From Rhizophagus clarus (lineage: Eukaryota > Glomeromycota > Glomeromycetes > Glomerales > Glomeraceae): a stretch of 64,000 bases of DNA. Below, piece after piece: positions 1 to 10,774 of the stretch. Numbering within the stretch: position 1 is the stretch's first letter; every line of letters starts with the position of its first letter. The translations under genes were made by a program, and so were the position numbers. The stretch spans positions 1,426,001 through 1,490,000 of the forward strand of contig BLAL01000018.1 of NCBI GenBank assembly GCA_015698045.1, read 5' to 3'. The notes below the pieces were generated by a model. That model saw only the letters and a program-made list of their open reading frames with translations, had not been told where the DNA came from and made no database searches.

Positions 1-839
1 TATGATAAAATTTTCTTACAACAGAAAGAGAGTAAGACGTAACCTTTATATAAGAAATAATTTTGTTGAAAGATTGTTTATCATGACAATCAATAATTCA
101 ATAACTATAAATAGAAATCTATCATACGGTTCATACCACATTGAAATCTTTGAATATTGTGAAATATTGTGAGAAAAAAAAAAATTTAATCTTGCTGCCG
201 ATCATTGCAGGATCGAATCGATAGACATTAGTCAACAATGGAAATATTCTAAAAAAAGATCAATGTCGGATGATGGTATTACGAGATTGCTAAAATTGGC
301 CAATCATAACGATCAATTCGTATCATGAAAATTTGATTTTCGATCAACAATAATAACTAGATTTTCAAATAATATACTTTTACTATTAATAATTCAGCAA
401 ACTATTTCTTTAAATGGGTTCAGTATATACTGTATTTTAAGTATTATACTGTACTGTACTGTACATTGAATAATTTAAAAACCTCTATTTTTAAACCAAT
501 AATGAATTTAAGTTTAGTATTGTTCATTTGAATCGTTTGGAAAGTAATATTAAAATTAGTGACAGGTCGTTGTTTGAAAGTCTTGAATTTATGACTAATT
601 GTACCGAATAAATTTCATTTGTTAAAATTTTACATAAAATGAAACATGCTTTTAGAAACGCGAAAGATGGGAAAAAGAGAAAAAGAATATTTTATTTGAC
701 AATAAACCAGTGAAAAATGACAATCGAATAATTCATTAACTGCTGGGACGTCCATATGTAAAAAATTTTTTACCTTAGGAATTGATCACAAAACCCTAAT
801 TTTTTTTTTGTGCTCTAACCACTATACTATCTATACTAT
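1..839. other. AT-rich sequence, nothing recognised
   Basis: No open frame of useful length and no family resemblance seen. It contains short dyads such as repeated tactgta steps near 430-465 and poly-A/T runs. Confidence 0.5.
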
Positions 840-1040
840 TTAAAATATATCTATTTTTAACTTATCATAAATTATATTAATATTGGTGGGAAGTTCGGAC
901 GTTTTCTTAAAATAGTTATCTTTACTAATACTGCTATAGTAAGATTTGGGGTCAATTAATGCCTTAACAGTTACTACTTCTGGCGCAAGCCGATCAAGTA
1001 AATTAATTGTATGCATTTTATATGATTCGAAGATTTTTTA
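840..1040 (-). pseudogene. Gene relic, about 60 codons
   Basis: Read on the minus strand, a stop-free frame of about 60 codons ends at a TAA at 840-842. It has normal amino-acid composition (for example DRLAPEVVTVKAL and KSYYSSISKDNYF), unlike the surrounding low-complexity DNA. There is no clear start codon or convincing splice acceptor, so I read it as the last exon or a fragment of a decayed gene. It may belong to the same gene as the relic at 1431-1860, which has the same orientation and lies upstream of it. The family is not recognised. Confidence 0.3.
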
Positions 1041-1430
1041 ATCAAAAAAATAAGGCACTAATGGTACATGTTGCTCAGCAAAAATCTTTCGAGCTGGCAA
1101 TCACTGCTCCGGATTAGTTAGATTAGACTGCTCGGGTCAGATTCCTCGTCTTCCTAATTCTTATTGCCGCATTACATACATTTGTGTGATCATCATGAAC
1201 AATCTGGGCCGCCGATCACAAAAATTTTTTAATATTTTTCTACTTTTACTAAGCAGCTTGATACATGCATCTTAGTGAAAAAAAAAAACAAATTTTCTTT
1301 TTACAAAAAGTAGTCGTATTTTTTTTCCTTAACAAATAACCTAAAAAAGCTAGCCGGTAGTACTATAATAACCACATGCAGATCAGATTCGTTAATTCTA
1401 TAGATTGGATATCATTTAAATCTGATTCAT

Positions 1431-1860
1431 TTAATAATGATAAATATTTACAATTATTTCATCCGAAATAATTTTCAACAGTTCAATGATATCAACTAAT
1501 ATTTGAGCTTTAATCCGATTAAAGTCAAAAAACTCAACCAAAGATTCCAATTCTTTAGTGATTTTTTGATGATCAGTAATAGGCTCATTATTTGAACTCT
1601 TTATTTGTTCTAAGATTTGTAGTCGTTCCGTAATAATTTTGTATGTATCACTATAGACTTGTTTTGCTGCTAGAATGACGCTATATCGAAAAACCTCATA
1701 TTCTCGGGTTGCATAGATTTTTCTTTTTTATGTGTAAAATAAAACAACCGACCAAATTCGAAATGTCATTTAATGAAATAGATGCTACTTGCTCAGCCAA
1801 AAAATTAAGTGCACTATTATATTCTGCTAGTGGCATCATTTCCAAAATTTTAGTTAATAA
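1431..1860 (-). pseudogene. Frameshifted gene relic with coiled-coil-like C-terminus
   Basis: Two consecutive minus-strand frames read as protein but are out of phase. The upstream one (about 1690-1860) contains LEMMPLAEYNSALNFLAEQ. The downstream one (1431-1735) contains TREYEVFRYSVILAAKQVY and continues to a TAA at 1431. The switch falls near an A-rich stretch at 1715-1735, and the interval is too short for an intron (about 30 nt). The second part is Leu/Ile/Lys/Glu-rich with heptad-like spacing, suggesting an alpha-helical segment. The family is not recognised. Probable pseudogene. Confidence 0.4.
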
Positions 1861-1990
1861 TTTCGGTGAATAATTTTTACGAAATTAATTTTCTTAACTG
1901 TATTGATAATAAAATCTTGAAGTCTTAATACTAAATGAAATAATCTGCAACATGAAAAATTTCAACTATATTATCGTTATGAATGATTCT

Positions 1991-2058
1991 ATCATGATTT
2001 TATTATGATTTTATTATGAGTTTGTTATGAGTTTGTTATGATTTTATTATGATTTTAC
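1991..2058. repeat. Tandem 11-12 bp repeat
   Basis: Five to six consecutive units of the type attttattatg / agtttgttatg, alternating between two unit variants. Confidence 0.75.
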
Positions 2059-2225
2059 TTACAATTTCAAAAATAAAAAAAGGTTACTTTATTTCGATTT
2101 TATTTGAACAAAATAAAATTATGATTGTTGGATAAGCATTTATACTAACTTATTATCTATAGTTATCGCAAATTAACGTTAACGCATGTGCGATAGAATA
2201 GAAACAGTGCTTTTTTTAAAACACC

Positions 2226-2576
2226 ATGGACACGCACCCTAAGGTAAATGGAGAAAAGAAATTTTTTTTTATTTAAGTAATGCTTCTAATGAAACGTTTT
2301 TTTCTTCTTTTTTGTAGAAATACCATTGGACATTTAGACACAACTTGGTCAGTAAATAGTCATAGAAAGATTTTTTTTTAATTAAGAAATGACTTTAACT
2401 AAACGTTTCTTTCTTCTTTTCATAGGAATACCATTAAACACGAACCCAACAATATTTCATTTAGGCAACTCTTCGATTCCTTGGTTGCAATATTTTGGTA
2501 AACTATATTTTTTTCTCTTGTTATTTTAACAAAACATTTTTAATGTTTCATTTTTTTTTTTTTAGAAGCTTTTTGA
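2226..2576 (+). CDS. Possible spliced 44-residue ORF at start of the module array
   Basis: Joining 2226-2243, 2318-2351, 2426-2497 and 2566-2576 across three GT-AG introns (74, 74 and 68 nt) gives one open frame. It runs from an ATG (MDTHPKKYHW at the start) to a TGA at 2574-2576. The splice signals are good: GTAAAT, GTAAAT and GTAAAC donors, with T-rich tracts before TAG. A frame this short could stay open by chance, and there is no signal peptide or known domain. It may instead be the 5' part of a longer, alternatively spliced transcript. No homologue recognised. Confidence 0.25.
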
Positions 2577-3800
2577 GACTCTGTGAATGTGGATTTCAGT
2601 AACTTTTTGTTGCTGTAACGTTACCTTTCAATATTCGACCGGCCATGCAATATTTTCTAGGTGGGATAGGCTGTTCCGGATTGCGTTAACAAAATTTATC
2701 TATTTCTTTTCTTGTTAGGCAGCCAGGTATGGACGCGAAATTCGATAAGAGAAGAGTTTGAAGTATTTTAACGAAACTTATGTTTTGTTTTTTCAATTTT
2801 AGGAAACCAGTTCTTTGGATTTTTAGACACGCGAAAATTTGGTAAAGGATAAATCAATACTATTTTTAATATTTTAATGAAACGAATACTAACTTTTCGT
2901 TTATTCTTTTTTGCAGATGACCGGTTCTTGGTATGGAAGTTTTATTAATTCATTACCGCTTTCAACTAATTTTTTTAACAAAATGTTTTTTATTAACATT
3001 TCACTTTACTCTTTTTTTAGTTCGTATCTATTAATGAGAGTATATGGATAAATTAATGGAGATGCGGCCACTCAGTTTCTTGAAGTATTTAAACTTGTAA
3101 AATTTAGTGTAGATTTCGGTTGGAAACCACCATCACGGTTACCTCAATGGCATTTACCATTATGTTCACCTAAGATCACGATCACTTATATCCCATTCGT
3201 GAAAAGAGAGAGAATGGAAACCAAATTTGGATTATGCAACAGACCATGGTATTGTATTAAAATAATCTGAACCACCCTTTAGATGCTTCTTTGTCGAAAT
3301 GTATATTACCGTTTTGTTTCCTAGATGATTCACTTGAATATCTTTGGACATGGATGTTGGTAAAGGTCCTTCTTTTTTTTGATTAATCTTTACCAAAACA
3401 TTTATTACTAATGTTTCACCTTATTTTTAGACATGCAAAATTTAGTAAGGAAGATGCTTGAAGTATTTCTTTAACGAAACTTTACTTGCAGCTCATTTTT
3501 CTTTTTCTAGGAGACCGTCCAAGACAATTGACCTGTTAATATTCGTGAAATCTAGATCCACTTGCGGAAAGATAGACTTGTTCTGGTATCATTAGTCCAA
3601 GATGAAACTGTGGACGAACTCACCTGGTTTTTAAACCTGATTCTTTGAATGTGGACACATAAAGTTTTGGTGAGGAACAAAATAAATTTTTACATAATAA
3701 ATTTTTTTATCAAAACGATCTCTAACGTTTTGTTTATTTCCTTTATAGATGGCCAGTTCTTTGGGGGCATTGAACGTGTGGAAATTTGGTGAAGTTCTTA
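2226..3800 (+). repeat. Array of exon-like/intron-like modules
   Basis: On the plus strand, exon-like motifs of about 15-70 nt recur every 75-120 nt. Most are preceded by a polypyrimidine-AG acceptor and many are followed by a GTAAA/GTGAAG donor-like sequence. Examples of exon-like pieces are 2318-2351, 2426-2497, 2803-2841, from 2917, 3325-3359, 3431-3444, from 3511, and 3749-3788. Several share a diverged core of the kind CCAGTTCTTTGG...AAATTTG. The intron-like spacers also resemble each other (ttttaacgaaac-like branch region followed by a T-rich tract and TAG/CAG). This is a tandemly duplicated exon+intron unit, either a live multi-micro-exon gene or its remains. No continuous frame covers the whole array. 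Confidence 0.6.
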
Positions 3801-4465
3801 TTTAAAGCATACAGTGAGAGAAGTTTCGACTGCTATATGTTTTGATGATGAACTGATAAAGAAGATCATTCGGTGAGATTTATTTTTTTTACTTAATTTT
3901 TATTTTTGACAAACTGTTCTAACAGTTCTTTTTTTTCTTTTGGTTCTTACTTTGGATTGGGGTGTTAATAATGATATATGACGAACTGAGCAGCTGATTT
4001 AAAAGAATAATAGTATTAGTATTTATTAATTAATGTAATAATCGTGTATACTAACTAAAAAAAAATGACATTAGTATACACATTTCTAACATCAATATGC
4101 ACATTTTTATACACTGCGTACGCGTTTTTAAACTATCATTGTTTTGCTACTGTATGTTGTTTTACATTTAAAATGTTATAAACCTGCACGTTTTTTAATA
4201 TTTTAAATGATGTTTACAAAGGTTTAATTTATACTGATGCATATTGTAATATGCAGGCAACGCATATTTTTCCTATGACTTATTGATTTGTAATAATAAA
4301 TAAAGCTCCGGACTTAACAACGGTTTCCGAAACCGTTCCCTAGTTTAGGAACCAATTAAACTGCACAATTTTTTAAATTTTGTAAGATAAAAATGATGAA
4401 TCATAAAATTTTAATACCGTTAACGTCATGTGATGTCGATCAATACGTATTAACAATAAATTTGC
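3801..4465. other. Intergenic, with one MITE-end-like motif
   Basis: No coding frame. At 4305-4350 the sequence GCTCCGGAC followed by an ACGGTTT...TTCCCTAG tail matches the right end of the small insertion at 4522-4732, so it is probably a truncated copy of the same repeat. Confidence 0.45.
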
Positions 4466-4800
4466 GTGCATGTTACAGTACACAAAAAAAAAGAACATCA
4501 AACATCAAATGATCTCCCTTATTGTCCGGAGCGAAGCGAAGGACTATATATGTTTATGAAAGGTGATGATTAATTAAGTTCACGTGGCGATATCCATATG
4601 TCTGCACACGTTACGTCACTTAAATTTTGGGCTACATTAGTAAACAAAAATAAAATAAATTGCAATACGCTAAATGTAACACATTAAAATAAATATTTTG
4701 CTCCGGACTCTCAACGGTTTTTGTTTCCCTAGTATAGATATATATTTCGTAATAATCTTTTTCCCATATTAATAAAACCCGTTATCAAAAAAAAAGCAAT
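4466..4800. repeat. Duplicated segment, copy 1, interrupted by insertion
   Basis: The stretches 4466-4521 and 4733-4795 together match the continuous segment 6378-6509: gcatgttacagtacac..., catcaaacatcaaa..., gatctcc..., tatagatatatatttcg..., aataaaacccgttatc. Here the match is split by about 211 extra bases at 4522-4732. Confidence 0.7.
4522..4732. mobile_element. MITE-like insertion with GTCCGGAGC inverted repeats
   Basis: The inserted 211 bp carries GTCCGGAGC near the left end (4524-4532) and its exact inverse GCTCCGGAC near the right end (4700-4708). A 24-base tail ending CCCTAG follows the right copy. The uninterrupted paralogue at 6378-6509 supplies an empty site. Flanks are compatible with a TA duplication, but TA-rich flanks make this uncertain. 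The left motif recurs alone at 55138-55152 and the right end at 4305-4350. Confidence 0.55.
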
Positions 4801-5183
4801 TTACTGCGGAATTCATGAATTATATGTGCTACCAAGTGATGATCATTTAATTTACGCCAAGAATGAATTCTTGTACAGTACATGCATTAAAGTTCTCATT
4901 AGCATCTTAAATAATAAACAAATTGGTAAGTAGTTTCTTAATAGGCATCTGGCGTAAATAAATAAATAAGCGGTTTTTCTTTCCATCGTCTTAATTGGTT
5001 ATGTTATTAACAACTTGATATCGATTACATTCACATGGTTTTTTATTTAAATATTCATCATTTTTTACGTTTGAACCCTTAACCTTATCGTCATTTTTTC
5101 TGGTTCGTTTTTTTTTTTTTTTATTTTGCAGTTTTGTCACTATAATTATTTCTTCATTAATCATACTCTAATTCTAGGCCAAA

Positions 5184-5498
5184 ATGGGGTTTTACGTTTT
5201 TACGTTCATCTTGCTTATTATTATTATTATTATTACTCTTTCCGCCGTTTCTTCAAAACCCGTATGCGCCTTGGATGAATTCTCTAATTGTAATATTATA
5301 ACCGCAGAAAACGACCACGTCCGCCGGTCCCAAATTGTTGAAATTGAAGAAACAAACCGCGAACCTGACGAAGGGTCTAAAGTACAAAAAGTTTCCCTAT
5401 ATGAAAGAGGTGGAGGTGATGAAAGAGGTAGAGGTAGAGGCAGGGGTAGGGGTAGAGGTAGAAGGGGTAGGGGAAGTAGGAAAGTAGAGGAATGGTAG
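5184..5498 (+). CDS. Small secreted RG-repeat protein
   Basis: A 104-residue protein from an ATG at 5184. It starts with a strongly hydrophobic signal peptide (residues about 3-22, FTFILLIIIIIITLSAV, with a plausible cleavage after VSS). A short acidic/polar middle with two Cys (28 and 35) follows, then a basic tail of about 25 residues made of alternating Arg and Gly (residues about 75-98). VRR at about 46-48 could be a processing site. Short length, secretion signal and low-complexity cationic repeat fit a candidate secreted effector. RG/RGG tails elsewhere bind RNA or are methylated, but no function is established here. The repeat is encoded by a purine-rich GGTAGA-type tandem stretch, and a stop-free reading on the other strand is its shadow. 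Confidence 0.6.
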   Translation: MGFYVFTFILLIIIIIITLSAVSSKPVCALDEFSNCNIITAENDHVRRSQIVEIEETNREPDEGSKVQKVSLYERGGGDERGRGRGRGRGRGRRGRGSRKVEEW

Positions 5499-5744
5499 AG
5501 AAGAGCTATATAATGAACACAGCTAAACACTTCAAAAAATAATAAATTTTTATAACCTAAAAGATCAGAGATTAGCATCTTTAATGATAATTTTCGCTCT
5601 TAAAATTATAAAATTTTCATAATTATATTATACGAAATTTTTACTAATTTTTTCTTTTTACATTAAATAAAAAAATGTTTTAAAACTAATGAAGTAGCGA
5701 GTTTAAACGAACCGAGTCTTGACTATAAAATAAATTTATTGTTA

Positions 5745-5965
5745 TTTTATGCCATTTTCGAAATAAATTAATCAATTACTAACTTGGATGACGTTATTTG
5801 CGTTACCTTATATTTCTCCGATCAATGAAAGATCAATGAGGATAAAAAAGTATAAAAAAGGAATTAAAATTCCAAAATTGGAGTACCAAAGTTGATCAAG
5901 ATTTCATATTGTTGATTTCAAAAGTTTAATAGACGAATCTCCCTTTCATCATTGCCGATAACTTT
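5745..5965 (-). repeat. Relic of a kinase-gene upstream region
   Basis: This segment resembles the sequence immediately upstream of kinase B (27135-27262). Shared pieces in the same order are gacgttatttgcgttac, a tatatt step, a (g)ataaaaaaggaat run, attccaaa and gatca.gatttca. No kinase coding sequence remains on its left, so it looks like a duplicated and truncated promoter. Confidence 0.5.
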
Positions 5966-8636
5966 GAGAGAGAATAAAATAAACTGTAGCATAAATTTAT
6001 AGATGAAATTTCATAAAAAAAAAAAAAAAATAGATATATAAACATATAATTATAAAAAAAATTAATAGAATTTTACAAATGTTTTTTTTTATTGTTTTAC
6101 ATAATCGAAAAAATATTATCGTAGTGTAAAAAACAGATGCTAAGTTTTCCTATTCAATAAACTGTTGTGCCATTTAATTTGGTGATACAGTTTTTTTTTT
6201 ATACTTTTTTTTTTAGAATAATATTACCCATTAAGCCCCGGCTGAACGATCATCAAAACAGAAAACTTTGCTTGCGAATTTATATCTTAGATTCTTAGAT
6301 TTAAGAGTAAGAATAATGAATCCGAATCTTATATCTAAGATAGAGTATCTTGCCCGACATCTATTACTTAAAAAAAAAATTTGTGCATGTTACAGTACAC
6401 AAAAAAAACAAACAAACATCAAACATCAAAATGATCTCCTTATATAGATATATATTTCGTAATAATCTTTTTTCCATATTAATAAAACCCGTTATCAAAA
6501 AAAAAAAAGAATTCTAGAAATTTTATCCTCCCCCCCCCAAAAAATAAATCATTTTTAATCTAATAATAATAAAAAAAAAAATATTAAATCCCTTTATTTA
6601 AAATAAAAAAAAAATTCCACTCTACAAAATTTTAAACAACTTACATATTAATTTTAGAATTTTTTCAATAATTTTTTGCTACATCGATTGCATAAAAGAT
6701 ACACTCCTCTTTCCCCCTTAAAAAATTATTTTTTAAAAAAGAAATTTTGTCATGCGAAACGCATATGAAACATACAAATTTTTCTAAAAAAAAAAGATTG
6801 AACTGATCATAGCTCTGATCATCCTGAAAAATTTCTTTAAAAAAAAAATTGACAAATTCTTTCCAGTCGAAAAAAAAAATATTTATTTTTAATATTATAC
6901 AAAAAAAAAAAAATTGAACATAAAATAAGAAACTTCTTTCTAATGCCAGTAAGCACAACATACTGTATTACGTTCACAGCTTTACCTAAAATTCAACAAA
7001 GAAATCACTGCTGAGTGACGAAGGTCCATCGAAATCACCTATTTCAAAATTAAAGCTTTTACATGTCCTACTAGACAGTGAAATTGAAACCAATATCGAA
7101 GAATTCAAAAGTCCCATTTGAGATAAATTTATTGGTTGCAATGTTTAGTATATGGTACTTAATTTATTTTTGAAAAAAAAAAATTATTTCTAAAATAAAA
7201 AATTCATGCGTACTATTATACACAACATACGATTAAATTAATAAACTTTATCGTAATGGTGAATCTTGACTTGACACAATGTCAGATGTAGACATAAACG
7301 TTATGGTAATAGGACAAATCACAAAGAGTACAAAGAGTTGATTCTTGATTTTCTTGTGGAAGAAAGTCTGAACCAAAAGATTCTCAGTTATAAATAAGAC
7401 ATAATCCAAATAATAGTTATTTGGCCAATAAGACAAGCTTTTAACCGAACCTTAAGGTCTATAACAGCGATTTTAATGGGCGTATTTCATTATTAGAAGT
7501 CATTAAATTTTCGCGAGTATCTCCAACCAGGCAAACCTGAAATTATACATTAGCGTCCGCATTATGACAAAACCCATATTCTATTATGAACCAAAATGAA
7601 ATATTTAACGAAACTACTAATGATTAATCTTCCTCTTTTTCTTTTAAAAAGTTTTTCTCTATAACTTTTTGTTACCCCTTTTTGTTGTAATTTTATAATC
7701 TATCATATTTTATTCTTTTTTTATAGTTCATTAACTTTTTATAGTTTTTCTATCTTATACTCTTATTACATAAAAATAATGTATTTACATTTACTTTCTT
7801 CATAATAAAATAAAACTACTAATCAAACTAAAGTATAATGACGAAATAAAATCACCATAAAATAAAATTACAAGAATTGCATCACCACACTTTTTAACCA
7901 ATTAAAATACAACACCTATTCACGTGATCGTAAATTATTTTTCTACTACTGTAGACAGTTGCGACATCCCATTCTTTACTTCCCTACCGTGGGAACTAGA
8001 AAAAAACCTACTGGCTAGTTATTTAATAAACTCAACATAATTATTTTGAGTTTAAAAGATATCATTTAGATTCTTTAAATATCAAATTACAATATAACAG
8101 TCTTTTTTTATTAACGAAAAAATAAAAGTTTTATCTTGTTATTTATCGATGGTTTCTTTAGTTATCTTATTACAATACTTATGAAAGTTTTAATTTAGTT
8201 TACATTAATAGATGTTTATTATTCATTGATTTTTTTCATCATGATTAACAAAATTCATCATGTGATTTTGTCGAACAAGCATTTCTTTGCTGAAGGAGAA
8301 TAAAAATTAACATGACACTTTCATTCTCAAAATCACTAGCATTAAAAGAAAAGATTCTTCTGATAAAAACTTTTACCTTCTTATTTTAAATTAATGGCGC
8401 AGTAGTAAGAAATCTGTGTTACTCGGATAGTCCGATTCGAAATTTGGAATTTTCAAACTACATTGATTAGGGAAGTAACACATTAATCAATTAATCATTC
8501 AAATTAAATATTTATAAGTCATGGGATTATACAATCACAAATGTTACAAATAAATAAATAAAAATAAATAGCCATTAATTCTTTTCCAAGTTTATTTTTT
8601 TTGCCAAAACATTTAATAAAAAAAAAAAAATCAAGG
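5966..8636. other. Low-complexity intergenic DNA
   Basis: Very AT-rich with long A/T homopolymers and a ten-C run near 6530. It includes the uninterrupted duplicated segment 6378-6509. The open frames at 6665-6961 and 7248-7436 (minus) have Phe/Lys-rich compositions typical of A/T tracts and are not accepted as genes. The region just before 8637 should hold the kinase A promoter, but no clear element was identified. Confidence 0.5.
6378..6509. repeat. Duplicated segment, copy 2 (empty site)
   Basis: Uninterrupted counterpart of 4466-4800. It lacks the 211-bp insertion found in copy 1. Confidence 0.7.
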
Positions 8637-10260
8637 ATGGTTAAAGGAAAAAAAATTCAAGTATTTCTAGAAACAGAATTTAATATTTCTGATAAAAATT
8701 CTAGTTCGGAGAACATCAATCACGAATATTGTTCCTATTGTTATAAATCATTTAATACCAAAGAATTATGGTGTAAAGAATGTGATCCATTTAAAATGAT
8801 TGAAGGTTGGACTAGTGGAAATGATGAACTTGATAAACTTATCAAAGACACAATTTATGATGCAAGATATAATGGTAATAGATTAGTTGAATGGGTACCA
8901 TTTGATAGATTTGAAAACATAGTACAAATTGGCGAAGGTGGATTTGCGAAAGTGTATTCTGCAATGTGGATTGATGGTAAAGCAGAATATTATAAACAAG
9001 ATGATGGAAACTGGAAAAAGCGAGCACTTAAACCTATCAAAGTTGCTTTGAAAAGATTAAATGGGTCGCAGAATATGTCAGCTGAATATTTAAATGAAGT
9101 AAGAAATGAGTGTAAATTTATTATAAATGTTTAATAATAATTTTCATTAATTTAATTAAATTTTTTTATGTTTATAATAGCTTAAGATACATTTGAAATT
9201 TTGTCAAAGTACTATAATATCATTAAAATTTTATGGAATAACTAAAGATCCAGAAACTAAAGATTTTATGATTATTTTACAATTTGCAGATGAAGGAAAT
9301 TTAAGAAATATTCTTTCAAAAAAATTTAACAATCTTTTATGGAAAGACAAAATTAGATATTTACATCGGATGATAAGTAATCTTAGAGTTTTACATTATT
9401 TAGGATATTTTCATAAAGATTTGCATAGTGGAAATGTATTACAAAGGGACGGTAGATCTTACATTTCAGATTTTGGATTATCTGGACTAACAAATAAACA
9501 AAAATCAGATGATAAAATATATGGAGTATTGCCATATGTTGCCCCAGAAGTTTTGAATAGAGAACCATATACCTTATCATCTGATATTTATAGTTTTGGC
9601 GTAATTATGACTGAGTCATCATCTGGGAAGCCACCTTTTTATAATAGAAAACATGACGTTAGCTTAGTATTGGATATATGTGATGAACTCCGACCAGAAT
9701 TTGGAAAAGGAACTCCTGAAATATATAAAGAACTGGCTTATAAATGTATGAATGCTAATTCGAGTCAAAGACCAACAGCTGATGAATTATATAAATTAAT
9801 AGTTTTTTGGATGTATTCTACTGAAGGTAAAGAAAGCTATCAAGAAAGCGAAAAATTTGGTTATAAAGGAAAAGAAATTAAAATTATGTTTGAAGAAGCT
9901 GATAAAGAAATACCAAATATTTCAACTTCATATAAAAAAGATCATGATGCAATATATATTAATAGGATATTCACATTTAATAATTTAATAAAACCTGTTA
10001 ATATTATTGCTTTATATCTTGATGATGAAGAAAACAGTATAGGTATTATGTCTAAAATTTTTTAACATCAAAACTTTTAATACTTTTATTACTAATTTAA
10101 TTGCTTTTATAGATAATCAAGATTCTCAATTAGTTTATCTAAATGTTTCTAGCTCATTATTGCAATCAAAAGGTAATATATGTTTTATTATGTATTATAT
10201 GAATCTAATTTGTGTATTAATTTTATTTATTTATTTAAAATAGTAGATGATACTAATTAG
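8637..10260 (+). CDS. Protein kinase A (Glomeromycotina expanded family)
   Basis: Four exons by splice sites and phase: 8637-9098, 9181-10042, 10113-10172, 10244-10260 (introns 82, 70 and 71 nt), giving about 466 residues. An N-terminal ribbon CSYC...CKEC (residues about 32-49) precedes the conserved MIEGWTSGN. Kinase motifs are all present: glycine loop GEGGFAKVYS (about 99-108), catalytic Lys in VALKR (139), HKDLHSGN (232-239), DFG (251-253) and APE (275-277). It is therefore probably an active Ser/Thr or Tyr-kinase-like enzyme; substrates are unknown. The ATG at 8637 was preferred because the frame upstream to 8601 begins only with TTG and the length then matches kinase B. The last exon adds only five residues before the stop. 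The start of exon 2 differs from the paralogue (LKIHLKF versus LKTHWNYN), so some divergence has occurred there. Confidence 0.85.
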
Positions 10261-10634
10261 CGATGAAAATAACGTCATAAATAGTAAAAAATCAACGTTT
10301 TATTTAATTTATAACATTTAAGCTTTATTTACTTCTTTCTATAATTATTTATTTATCCTTAATATTTATATTTCAATAATTTACTATCTGACATGTATTA
10401 CTAATAATGTATAATTTATTTTTTACATATAATAATAAAGTTCTAAAAACTGTTGACAATATGAGAAAAGTAACGATACTTTTGGCAAAAATCCATTCAA
10501 TAAAAAAAGTTGACTCTGATAAATAGATTAAATTATTAAAGAAGCCCATTATGAGGCTCAACAGTATTAGATGAGTTGTAAAAAAAAAAAAAAAAAATAG
10601 TAATATCGATTATATAAATAGCACAATGCATCAA
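10261..10634. other. Intergenic, nothing recognised
   Basis: AT-rich, probably the kinase A 3' region. No convincing second gene; the open frame at 10373-10561 (minus) is short and Phe/Ile-rich. Confidence 0.4.
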
Positions 10635-10774
10635 CATTACAGAACTTAATTTCTTTAATATGCAGTAACTATAATTTCACTATGCAGTTACCATTACACT
10701 ATGTAGTTACTATATAATTACAATTCCTTTACAATACAGTTACTGCATATTAAGGAAAATAGGTTTCTGTAATG
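10635..10774. mobile_element. MITE-like inverted repeat, 140 bp
   Basis: The first and last roughly 40 bp are inverted copies: CATTACAGAA...TAATATGCAGTAACT at the left, and AGTTACTGCATATTA...TTCTGTAATG at the right, with a few mismatches. The interior has shorter repeats of the gtagttac type. No unambiguous target-site duplication is seen. Confidence 0.65.

Noticed and set aside
5192-5578. 128-codon minus-strand open frame
   Set aside because: It is the complement of the RG-repeat gene; its Pro/Leu run is the shadow of the Arg/Gly codons.
6665-6961. 98-codon minus-strand open frame
   Set aside because: Phe/Lys/Ile-rich translation of poly-A/T tracts, with no protein-like pattern or splice context.
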